The position numbers and the translations under genes were made by a program. Source: SCQX01 sp035720945 (GTDB lineage: Bacteria; Pseudomonadota; Gammaproteobacteria; Burkholderiales; Burkholderiaceae_B). From it: a DNA stretch of 33,013 nt. This document shows, in pieces, positions 24,462-30,994 of the stretch. The notes below the pieces were generated by a model. It saw only the letters and a program-made list of their open reading frames with translations, had not been told where the DNA came from and made no database searches. Position 1 is the first letter of the stretch. Each line of letters opens with the position of its first letter. The DNA is taken from contig DASTNK010000061.1 of the NCBI GenBank assembly GCA_035720945.1, forward strand, positions 1 to 33,013, read 5' to 3'.

Positions 24462-25739
24462 TCACAGACGCAGATCGGCGTCGGCCGCGTCGAACACGTA
24501 CTTCAGGTCGTAGAGCACGTGCTCGGGTTTGCCCAGCGCGTGAATGGCCTGCGCCCCCATGGCAGCGAACTGATGATGCGCCACCGCCACCACGATGCCG
24601 TCGTAGGCGTGCGACTCGGGCGCCGCCACCGGCCGGATGCCGTACTCGTGCTCGGCCTCGTCGGCGTCGATCCACGGATCGTAGACGTCCACCCGCACGT
24701 TGTACTCGCCCAGCTCCCGCACGATGTCCACCACCCGCGTGTTGCGCAGGTCGGGGCAGTTCTCCTTGAACGTCAATCCCATGACCAGCACCCGCGACTC
24801 GCGCACCTGGATGCTGCGTTTGGTCATGGCCTTGACCAGCTGGGCCGCCACGTACCCGCCCATGGAGTCGTTGAGCCGGCGCCCGGCCAGGATGACCTCC
24901 GGGTGGTAGCCGATGGCCTGCGCCTTGTGCGTGAGGTAGTACGGGTCCACACCGATGCAGTGCCCGCCGACCAGGCCCGGACGGAACGGCAGGAAGTTCC
25001 ATTTGGTGCCCGCCGCCTCGAGCACCGCCAGGGTGTCGATGCCCATCTTGTTGAAGATGAGGGCCAGTTCGTTGATCAGCGCGATGTTCACGTCGCGCTG
25101 CGTGTTCTCGATGACCTTGGCGGCCTCGGCCACGCGGATCGACGGCGCCTTGTGCGTGCCGGCCGTGATGATCTGCTTGTACAGCGCATCGACCAGATCC
25201 GCCACTTCGGGCGTGGAGCCGGAGGTGACCTTCTTGATGGTGCTCACGCGGTGGGACTTGTCGCCCGGGTTGATGCGCTCGGGGCTGTAGCCCGCGTGGA
25301 ACTCATCATTGAAGCGCAGGCCCGACACGCGCTCGAGCACCGGCACGCAGACCTCTTCGGTCGCGCCGGGATACACGGTGGATTCGTAGATGACGATGTC
25401 GCCACGCTTGAGCACCTTGCCGATGGTCTCGCTCGCACGCACCAGCGGCGTCAGATCAGGCTGCTTGTATTCGTCGATGGGCGTGGGCACCGTGACGATG
25501 AACACGTTGGCCTGCGCAAGCTGCGACGGATCGTCGCTGAACGACAGTTGCGCAGCCTGTGCCAGCTCCGCGGGTTCGACTTCCAGCGTGTGATCCCTTC
25601 CCTGCTTGAGCTCGGCCACCCGGTTCGAATTGATGTCGAAACCGAGAACGGAACGCTTCTTGCCGAATTCAACCGCCAGCGGCAGGCCGACATACCCCAA
25701 ACCAACCACCGCCAATTTGACATCTTGGATCTGCAACAT
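24462..25739 (-). CDS. tviB: UDP-N-acetylhexosamine 6-dehydrogenase (TviB/WbpO type)
   Basis: A 425-residue NAD-dependent UDP-sugar dehydrogenase that oxidises UDP-GlcNAc or UDP-GalNAc twice to the uronic acid. The Rossmann motif VVGLGYVGLP is at 11-20. The catalytic Cys261 is in GLVGGHCIGVDPYYL, and Lys208 and Asn212 lie in AEAAKVIENTQRD. The block EFHAGYSPERINPGDKSHR resembles the VipA/TviB and WbpO branch rather than plain UDP-glucose dehydrogenases. The ATG at 25739 has a perfect AGGAG at five-base spacing; an in-frame upstream ATG at 25802 lies in a non-conserved stretch. It follows the phosphoglycosyl transferase gene by 59 bases. TviB and WbpO differ in preferred substrate, so the gene symbol is a family label. 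Confidence 0.93.
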   Translation of the reverse strand: MLQIQDVKLAVVGLGYVGLPLAVEFGKKRSVLGFDINSNRVAELKQGRDHTLEVEPAELAQAAQLSFSDDPSQLAQANVFIVTVPTPIDEYKQPDLTPLVRASETIGKVLKRGDIVIYESTVYPGATEEVCVPVLERVSGLRFNDEFHAGYSPERINPGDKSHRVSTIKKVTSGSTPEVADLVDALYKQIITAGTHKAPSIRVAEAAKVIENTQRDVNIALINELALIFNKMGIDTLAVLEAAGTKWNFLPFRPGLVGGHCIGVDPYYLTHKAQAIGYHPEVILAGRRLNDSMGGYVAAQLVKAMTKRSIQVRESRVLVMGLTFKENCPDLRNTRVVDIVRELGEYNVRVDVYDPWIDADEAEHEYGIRPVAAPESHAYDGIVVAVAHHQFAAMGAQAIHALGKPEHVLYDLKYVFDAADADLRL

Positions 25740-25798
25740 GGATCTCCTGCGAACTTGAGGGAAGGAGCGGCCGGCACACCCGTGCCATGCTCCGGTTT

Positions 25799-26938
25799 TC
25801 ACTTGTGGCGATTATCGCGCCCCAAGGAGGGTAATAACAACCAGGATGGACGGCGCCAGGTCACCAGCCGGACGTATAGCCAGATGTATGCGGCCGAAAA
25901 CACGACCAGGCTGGCGCATAGCATCCAGGTGTTGTCCCACCAGATGGTGGCGGGCACCAGCCCGATCAGCGCCAGCACCCACAGATAGGGCGAGGTCATG
26001 GCGTTGCACAGCGCCGGCAGGGCGTGGCGCCGGTCACGGCTAAAGGTCACCCGCACCAGGCGACGGAAAACGAGTTGATGAAGATGCAGCGCATCCGGCT
26101 GATCGACCGGTACCCCGCGTTTGAAGCGGCGGCGCCAGATGGAGAACAACGTCTCGAATACGGGGTAGAACAACACGGCCAGTGCATAGAACGGCGACAC
26201 GCTGGGGTTGCGCACCACCAGTTGCACCGCCAGTTCGGCCAGGATGAAGCCCACGAAATACGCGCCCCCATCACCCAGGAAGACGCGCCCGAACGGAAAA
26301 TTCCAGACCAGGAAGCCCAGTGTGGCGGACGCCAGCGCGGCGGCGATCAAAAAAATGGGAATATCCTGCACCTGCAAGGCGACCAAGGCCAGCGACAGCG
26401 ACATCAGCGTGGCGATCATGCCCGCCAGACCGTTCATGCCATCGATGATGTTCAGCGCATGTGTGCAACCGCCCACCGCCACCATCGTGAAGATCAGCGA
26501 CACCGGCCAGAAAGACAGCAGCCAGTCCACGCCCGAGAACCCCACGCGCGACACCCCGCCCAACAGCCACCAGGCGATGGCCGCCGACACGAACGCGGCC
26601 AGCAGGCGTTTGCCGGAGCCGATGTCCTTGGTGATGTCTTCGAGCAAACCCGCCACGAAGACCGGCATCGCGGCGATGAACAGGACGGGCCACAGCCAAG
26701 TCAGTGTCATGTTGCTGGGCCCCAGCACCAGCAAGCCCGCCAGGCTGCCCGCGACGACGGCAAGCCCCCCCACACGCGGCGCGGCGCGCGCGTGCGATGC
26801 CTGAGGCTTGTGCAGATCATTGTCGCCGGTGAACCGGCCATGCCAGCGTTCGGAAACAACGATCAGACCGCCCACCAGGAATGCGACAATACAGATATAT
26901 AGCCAGGAGAACGAACTCCAGACCTGGGGTGGCGTCAC
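25799..26938 (-). CDS. WecA/WbpL-like polyprenyl-phosphate HexNAc-1-phosphate transferase
   Basis: A polytopic membrane enzyme of about 379 residues in the MraY/WecA superfamily, expected to start glycan assembly by moving a HexNAc-1-P to undecaprenyl phosphate. Visible motifs are DLHKPQASHARAAPRVGGLA at about 41-60, HALNIIDGMNGLAGM with the conserved Asp and Asn, VFLGDGGAYFVGF and the cytoplasmic HLHQLVFRRL loop. Ten or more hydrophobic segments are present. I chose the GTG at 26938 (GTGACGCCACCC) because TTGGAGG lies four bases upstream and the conserved membrane part starts just after it; the open frame continues upstream without family-like sequence. It is the first gene of the leftward polysaccharide operon. 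Confidence 0.92.
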   Translation of the reverse strand: MTPPQVWSSFSWLYICIVAFLVGGLIVVSERWHGRFTGDNDLHKPQASHARAAPRVGGLAVVAGSLAGLLVLGPSNMTLTWLWPVLFIAAMPVFVAGLLEDITKDIGSGKRLLAAFVSAAIAWWLLGGVSRVGFSGVDWLLSFWPVSLIFTMVAVGGCTHALNIIDGMNGLAGMIATLMSLSLALVALQVQDIPIFLIAAALASATLGFLVWNFPFGRVFLGDGGAYFVGFILAELAVQLVVRNPSVSPFYALAVLFYPVFETLFSIWRRRFKRGVPVDQPDALHLHQLVFRRLVRVTFSRDRRHALPALCNAMTSPYLWVLALIGLVPATIWWDNTWMLCASLVVFSAAYIWLYVRLVTWRRPSWLLLPSLGRDNRHK

Positions 26939-27201
26939 AGAGCCTCCAAGTGCAAATGGTGATTGATGGATATTATCGGCCGAACCGGTAACATATTCAG
27001 GGAAAACCCGAAAAAAAGGTGCAACAAGACATGATGTCGCCGGATGGCGAACATCGCAAGGAAATCCTGACACCCACTTCCGACAAGCCGGCCCGCGAAT
27101 CGGGGAGCCGTTGAGGGAACGGTCAACAACGTGACGCCACAACCATCTGTGCGGAACCCCTACGGATTCTGCATGGATAAGGAAGCTCTCACAAGAAATA
27201 C
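26939..27201 (-). promoter_or_regulatory. Leader/promoter region of the polysaccharide operon
   Basis: This 263-base stretch has no credible gene and is richer in A+T than its neighbours, as expected for the operon promoter. On the minus strand a GATAAT-like box lies around 26970-26977 and a T-rich run near 27011-27020, but no convincing -35/-10 pair with correct spacing was found. Transcription may also read through from the small-RNA terminator just upstream. Confidence 0.4.
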
Positions 27202-27234
27202 AAAAAAAAAGCCCGAGATCCAAAGATCCCGGGC
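27202..27234 (-). terminator. Rho-independent terminator of the small RNA
   Basis: Read on the minus strand, GCCCGGGATC (27234-27225) and GATCTCGGGC (27220-27211) pair over ten bases with one G-U wobble around a UUUG loop, followed by nine U residues (27210-27202). The wobble is only possible on this strand (an A-C mismatch on the other), so it terminates leftward transcription. Confidence 0.92.
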
Positions 27235-27353
27235 TAAATCCACCAAAGGAGGAGGGTGGAGGAGACAACCTTGGCATGTCGCGCTACGAGAACCCTGGGG
27301 TTCGAGGCCGGTGATTGGGGTTTTCCCGCTGCAATCACGTTTCGACATCCGAT
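27202..27353 (-). ncRNA. Candidate small RNA with two anti-Shine-Dalgarno motifs
   Basis: The predicted transcript is about 152 nt, from an A near 27353 to the U tract at 27202. It has three hairpins. Hairpin one pairs GTGATTG with CAATCAC (27338-27332 with 27317-27311) and has an inner GGG-AAAA-CCC. Hairpin two pairs GAACCC with GGGTTC (27303-27290). The last is the terminator. Between the second and the last lies a C/U-rich stretch with CUCCUCC (27264-27258) and CCCUCCUCC (27256-27248), complementary to ribosome-binding sites. A 62-codon frame starting at 27348 runs through the terminator and has no protein features, so I treat the locus as non-coding. Anti-SD small RNAs that are toxic when over-expressed have been described in betaproteobacteria; membership is not tested here. 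It lies between coq7 and the glycan operon. Confidence 0.82.
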
Positions 27354-27359
27354 AAGCAA

Positions 27360-27388
27360 ATTATATAAAGACTTTTTGTGCGTTGCAA
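27360..27388 (-). promoter_or_regulatory. Near-consensus sigma70 promoter of the small RNA
   Basis: On the minus strand TTGCAA (27388-27383), exactly 17 bases, then a perfect TATAAT (27365-27360). The predicted start is the A at about 27353. It is the best promoter match I found in the window and fits a constitutively strong short transcript. Confidence 0.88.
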
Positions 27389-27558
27389 GGTAGAGATCGA
27401 AAAAAATTGCAAATTCCGTTGCTTGTGGCTTTTTCGCACTCCGCCCTCTGTGTTGTTCCTGACGCCCCTCCCAGGAGCGCCAGGCAATGACCGGGTTCTC
27501 CCGGATTGTACTTCGTTACAACATCCCGCAGTAATCTTTTGCCACGCTGGACTGCCTG
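27389..27558. other. Intergenic stretch between coq7 and the small-RNA promoter
   Basis: About 170 bases with no gene. A CCGGG/CCCGG five-base hairpin lies at about 27493-27506 and an imperfect GC-rich dyad at about 27459-27486. Neither is followed by a T tract on either strand. I see no clear terminator for coq7 here. Confidence 0.4.
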
Positions 27559-28218
27559 TCAGAGCCAGTAGGCCGTCGTCGTCATGATTTTGGCCATGCA
27601 TTTCATGGACAGCCGCACGGGCGCCGGCAAAGGGCCCGCCCCATGGCGGCGGGCGGTATCGCCGTGGCCCGCCTCGTCATCGCGCATCTGCTCCACGATC
27701 CGGCGCGAACGCTTGTCGTCGGCGGGCAGCCGTACCAGGTGGGAATCCAGGTGATGTTCGACCTGGGCTTCGGTTTCGGCCATGAACCCGAGATTCCGCC
27801 CCACCCCGGCGCGCCCGGCCAGCGTACCCAGCGCGAACGCGCCCGCATACCACAACGGGTTCAGATAACTGGGCCGGCTGTGCAGTTCGCCCAGTCGATC
27901 ACGGCACCACGCCAGATGATCGACCTCTTCCGACGCGGCCCGAGCCAGCACACCGCGAACCTCGGCATCGCGACAGAACAGGGATTGGCCCCGGTACAGC
28001 GCCTGGGCGCAGACCTCTCCCACATGATTGACACGCATCAGAGCCGCCGCATGGCGCTGATCGGACGGCGAGAGGCTTTCATGCGCCTCCGGCCGCCCAG
28101 CCGGGTTTCCCCGCTGAGCGCGCGCAACACCCCCCAACACCCGCAACGCGCGGTCCGCCTCGGCCAGAAGCCGATCGGGAAGGTTTTCCCGCCTGAAAGG
28201 TATCGATTCGTTTGACAT
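27559..28218 (-). CDS. coq7: 5-demethoxyubiquinol hydroxylase (Coq7/CAT5)
   Basis: A di-iron, membrane-associated monooxygenase that carries out the C-6 hydroxylation of demethoxyubiquinol late in ubiquinone synthesis. The length of 219 residues is normal for the bacterial Coq7 type. Di-iron ligands lie in two four-helix repeats: NHVGEVCAQALY and EEVDHLAW in the first, ETEAQVEHHLDSHL and DDEAGHGDTA in the second. The ATG at 28218 (MSNESIPFRRENLPD) is chosen over an upstream in-frame start because the family begins here. On the minus strand a TATACT box at 28291-28286 could be the -10 of its promoter, with a poor -35. Bacteria carry either this type or UbiF for this step. It lies downstream of the oxidase operon but is separated by 165 bases. 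Confidence 0.94.
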   Translation of the reverse strand: MSNESIPFRRENLPDRLLAEADRALRVLGGVARAQRGNPAGRPEAHESLSPSDQRHAAALMRVNHVGEVCAQALYRGQSLFCRDAEVRGVLARAASEEVDHLAWCRDRLGELHSRPSYLNPLWYAGAFALGTLAGRAGVGRNLGFMAETEAQVEHHLDSHLVRLPADDKRSRRIVEQMRDDEAGHGDTARRHGAGPLPAPVRLSMKCMAKIMTTTAYWL

Positions 28219-28383
28219 AAATGTATTCCCGCCGGCCATGCCCGGATCATCGACATCGGATCCGGCATGGCGCGCCAACAAGTCAAGTATAAGACCTGGG
28301 CCGCTCGGCGGCACACCTGAAGGCCCGGGCCGGGTCAGGCCGATGACCCGTCCTCCGGCTGTCCCGCTTCTCCCGCGCCCGCA

Positions 28384-29016
28384 TCAGGTATCGCGCAAGA
28401 ACACGCGCACGCGCCGCCACGCGGCCAACAACCACGCCAGTGGCAGAAGCACGGACAGCGCCACCAGCCCCATCCCGGCGACCTGCTGATCACTGGCCAG
28501 GTAAAAGTTGCACAGTCGCGATGGGATGTTCTGATACACAATGCCCACCACCGCCGCCATCCAGCAAAAGTTCCCGAGAAAGAACAGTCGAATGACAGGC
28601 TTGGCCCGCGCCAGGGCGTCGCGCAGCACCAGCCCGATGGCAAACAGCGAGATGAACTTCCACGCATCCGCATACGGCGACGACAGCACTTCGTCGAGCG
28701 CCCGGGGAATCATCCAGAACGCGCCGGCGAAACTCGCCAGCAACAACCCCGGCACACCGTACTCATCGAACCGGCGATACACGGCCAAAGCCTTCGATGC
28801 CGGGCCGGTCGGCCGATTTCGGCCGTGAGATTCAAGCCCCCGCGCAGCCAGCGCGCCAGCCGCAACGACCAGGGGGATATGCACGAGCATATGCAACGCC
28901 ATGGTTCTGGTCAGGGGGTGCCGCAGGATGATCGCCACGAGAAGCAGCATCACGGAAAGCGCGATGCACACGAAGCGTCGCGACGAAAGCGACCCGAAGT
29001 GGTTTGCGGCAATCAC
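28384..29016 (-). CDS. Six-TM protein of the oxidase operon, function unknown
   Basis: A 210-residue integral membrane protein with six hydrophobic segments: about 16-34, 39-62, 85-105, 120-138, 143-166 and 174-197. Segment two contains paired histidines (MALHMLVHIPLVVA), an arrangement seen in heme- or copper-handling membrane proteins. The GTG at 29016 overlaps the SCO stop (GTGA), so the two genes are translationally coupled. Position after ccoN, ccoO, cytochrome c and SCO suggests an assembly factor of the oxidase, in the style of CtaG-like proteins. I do not recognise the family with confidence. An upstream in-frame start at 29058 lies inside SCO and looks less likely. Confidence 0.85.
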   Translation of the reverse strand: MIAANHFGSLSSRRFVCIALSVMLLLVAIILRHPLTRTMALHMLVHIPLVVAAGALAARGLESHGRNRPTGPASKALAVYRRFDEYGVPGLLLASFAGAFWMIPRALDEVLSSPYADAWKFISLFAIGLVLRDALARAKPVIRLFFLGNFCWMAAVVGIVYQNIPSRLCNFYLASDQQVAGMGLVALSVLLPLAWLLAAWRRVRVFLRDT

Positions 29017-29768
29017 GGCTTCACCCCGCCCTGCGCCGGCCTCGCCGGCACCCCCCACCCCTGTTTCGACTCCGTCCGCACCGGCGCGCGCTCAAGAACC
29101 CTTTGAGCAGCCTCACCCGCAGCGAAACGCAAAGCCTCACCGGACGCGCCATAATCCACCACCCGCGTCAAACGCCCATCGGGCGTGATGACATGGTAGG
29201 CCGCGTTGTGCACGAATTGCCCCAGAGGGGCCGGCACAACGACCACGCCGAACGCGCGCAGCAAGATCTCGAGGCCGGCTCGAGTCGGCGCCCCATAGAA
29301 CCGCCACACAGTCGGATCGGCGTGCAGATCCCGCGCATAGCGCGCCAAGTCATCCGGCGTATCGGCGGGATCGAAACTGATGCTGATCAGGCGGACGCGG
29401 TCGGCCAACCCCCGACGCTCTATGGTGTCCTGCAGTTGCTGGAATTCCGACCCCATGGCCAGGCATAGGGAAAAACAGCGGGTATAGATGAAATCCACGA
29501 TCGCCACGCGGCCATCTTGGCGCAACAGCCCATGCAACGAGCCGCCCACGGCGGACCCATTGGCCAGCGCGACGTCAGGCAGCGACCTGGGGTGCGCCGC
29601 GATCGACAACCGTCGCGCCGCCTCGGTGGTGACCACCGCATAGCCATCGGTGGCAACACCGATCGCCCCCAGCCCGATGGCACATACCAGCGACAGCGCG
29701 ACGACCAGCCGCAGAGATCTGCGGTCGCGCGCTATTTGAGCTTGTCCAGCTCGGGATTCCCGTTCCAC
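29013..29768 (-). CDS. SCO1/SenC-type copper chaperone
   Basis: A membrane-anchored thioredoxin-fold protein of up to 251 residues that delivers copper to cytochrome oxidases. The N-terminal anchor is at about 19-40 (LRLVVALSLVCAIGLGAIGV). The copper-binding CxxxC is Cys98 and Cys102 in FIYTRCFSLC, and the third ligand is probably His187 in QFVHNAAYHV. The usual Pro after the first Cys is replaced by Phe. The listed GTG start at 29768 overlaps the cytochrome gene by 37 bases; other starts before the anchor are not evident, so the first 18 residues are uncertain. It is coupled to the following membrane-protein gene. The operon context points to the cbb3-like oxidase as its client. Confidence 0.9.
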   Translation of the reverse strand: MERESRAGQAQIARDRRSLRLVVALSLVCAIGLGAIGVATDGYAVVTTEAARRLSIAAHPRSLPDVALANGSAVGGSLHGLLRQDGRVAIVDFIYTRCFSLCLAMGSEFQQLQDTIERRGLADRVRLISISFDPADTPDDLARYARDLHADPTVWRFYGAPTRAGLEILLRAFGVVVVPAPLGQFVHNAAYHVITPDGRLTRVVDYGASGEALRFAAGEAAQRVLERAPVRTESKQGWGVPARPAQGGVKP

Positions 29769-30337
29769 GGCGCCGTATGGTCCTTGGTCTTGGCGCGCTC
29801 GGCCTTGACTTCGTCCACGGTGACCTTGCCCGCGGAATTGCCAAAGCTGGTGCGCACGTGGCTGATGACGGCGGCGATCTCGGCGTCGCTGAGCTGATCC
29901 TTGAACGTCGGCATCTGCCCCTTGTAAGTGGCCCCTTTCACGGTCAACGAGCCATTGATGCCGTGTAGAACGATCTGGATCATGGTGGACGCCTTGCCGT
30001 CAACCCATTCGGATCCCGCCAACGGCGGAAACACGCCCGGCAAGCCCTGGCCCGTGGCCTGATGGCAAGCCAGGCAATGCGAGGTATAGAGCTGGGCGCC
30101 ATTGACAGCGCCGCCCGCGCCCGCCTTGGCCACGGCGAAGTCGGCCGCGACACGGTGGTCTCCCATGGCGGAGGGCTCGTCGCTGTAGTTCAGCCAAATG
30201 TAGCCCACGGCCCAGATGAACAGCCCCGCCAGCAGGACGATCACGTACCAGGGGACTGGATTGTTGCTCTCGAAGGGCTCTGGCATTTCACGCCGCTGGG
30301 CCCGCGTCGATTCCGTCGGTGCGTTGTTGTCTGACAT
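29732..30337 (-). CDS. Membrane-anchored monoheme cytochrome c, CcoP-like
   Basis: A 201-residue protein with one N-terminal membrane segment (about 29-50, PWYVIVLLAGLFIWAVGYIW) and one periplasmic cytochrome c domain. The heme site is Cys88-L-A-Cys91-His92 and the axial methionine is probably Met142 in KGQMPTFK. The domain ends with the usual helix (LSDAEIAAVISHVRTSF). The gene occupies the place of ccoP, but true CcoP has two heme sites and about 300 residues, so this is a one-heme form. The ATG at 30337 has GGAG eight bases upstream. It follows ccoO by 55 bases and overlaps the SCO start. It should carry electrons to the CcoN-CcoO core. Confidence 0.92.
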   Translation of the reverse strand: MSDNNAPTESTRAQRREMPEPFESNNPVPWYVIVLLAGLFIWAVGYIWLNYSDEPSAMGDHRVAADFAVAKAGAGGAVNGAQLYTSHCLACHQATGQGLPGVFPPLAGSEWVDGKASTMIQIVLHGINGSLTVKGATYKGQMPTFKDQLSDAEIAAVISHVRTSFGNSAGKVTVDEVKAERAKTKDHTAPWNGNPELDKLK

Positions 30338-30392
30338 TCGTTCTTCTCCATCGCCACGCCGCCGATGCACCGGCGCGCGCATGGCGCATCCA

Positions 30393-30992
30393 CTATTTCC
30401 CCAGATTCGCCGGCACGTTCTTGATCGGATACGTGTGGTTGAGCCCCAGCAGATACTGGACCAGATCCAGCGCCTCGGGTTTCGCGACCACGACCTTGCC
30501 CACCGGGGCATAATTCGGCGGGAGAGTCACCACTCGATCGCCCTTGTCGGCCTTGTCCTTGACTTCGAACAGAAAAGGAAACGAAGGCATGATGCTGCCG
30601 GGCACGTACGCCCGGGGCTCATAGAGGTGGCCCAGATTCCAGTCGGCACTGGGTTGCCGGGCCCCGATATTGAACAGATCGGGGCCCGTGCGCATGGTGC
30701 CGAGCAGATGCGGGTTGTCGTAGTAATAGTCGCCAGCCACCCCGGGCCGCCCCCACCCGCGCTTGAAATCGGCGGGTGTCTGCGACTGGCTGCGCGGCTG
30801 CTGGCTATGGCAGTACACGCAACCGTTCGCGATATACACATTGCGCCCACGAAGCTGCGCCGCCGTGTACGGCTTCAGACCCTCGGCCGGTTTGACGTGC
30901 GAGAGCCGCATGTAAGGCACGACGACCAGTGTGGCCGTGGCCAGCGCCAGGGTAACCATGGCGCCACTGAGCAGTTTGACTTCGCTTTCCAT
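30393..30992 (-). CDS. ccoO: cbb3-type cytochrome oxidase subunit II (CcoO/FixO)
   Basis: A 199-residue membrane-anchored monoheme cytochrome c. The N-terminal anchor is at about 8-27. The heme site is Cys58-V-Y-Cys61-His62 in ANGCVYCHSQQPRSQ, the typical CcoO signature. The family blocks GRPGVAGDYYYD and GTMRTGPDLFNIGARQ follow, and the axial methionine is in GSIMPSFPFLF at about 132-142. The length is near normal. The ATG lies two bases after the ccoN stop, which ensures linked synthesis of the two core subunits. No oddity noticed. Confidence 0.96.
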   Translation of the reverse strand: MESEVKLLSGAMVTLALATATLVVVPYMRLSHVKPAEGLKPYTAAQLRGRNVYIANGCVYCHSQQPRSQSQTPADFKRGWGRPGVAGDYYYDNPHLLGTMRTGPDLFNIGARQPSADWNLGHLYEPRAYVPGSIMPSFPFLFEVKDKADKGDRVVTLPPNYAPVGKVVVAKPEALDLVQYLLGLNHTYPIKNVPANLGK

Positions 30993-30994
30993 GA

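Noticed and set aside
24519..25988. 489-codon plus-strand frame opposite the UDP-sugar dehydrogenase
   Set aside because: Rich in His, Asp, Arg and Val without any domain, as expected from the complement of a GC-rich gene.
27243..27264. Strong plus-strand purine-rich stretch resembling ribosome-binding sites
   Set aside because: No start codon at usable distance leads to a credible gene; the signal is the complement of the anti-SD motifs of the minus-strand RNA.
27160..27348. 62-codon frame on the minus strand inside the small-RNA locus
   Set aside because: It reads through the terminator hairpin and U tract, has no ribosome-binding site at good spacing and shows no protein-like composition. 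A small-RNA reading explains the promoter and terminator better.
27459..27486. Imperfect GC-rich dyad downstream of coq7 as terminator
   Set aside because: Stem has wobbles and there is no T tract on either strand.
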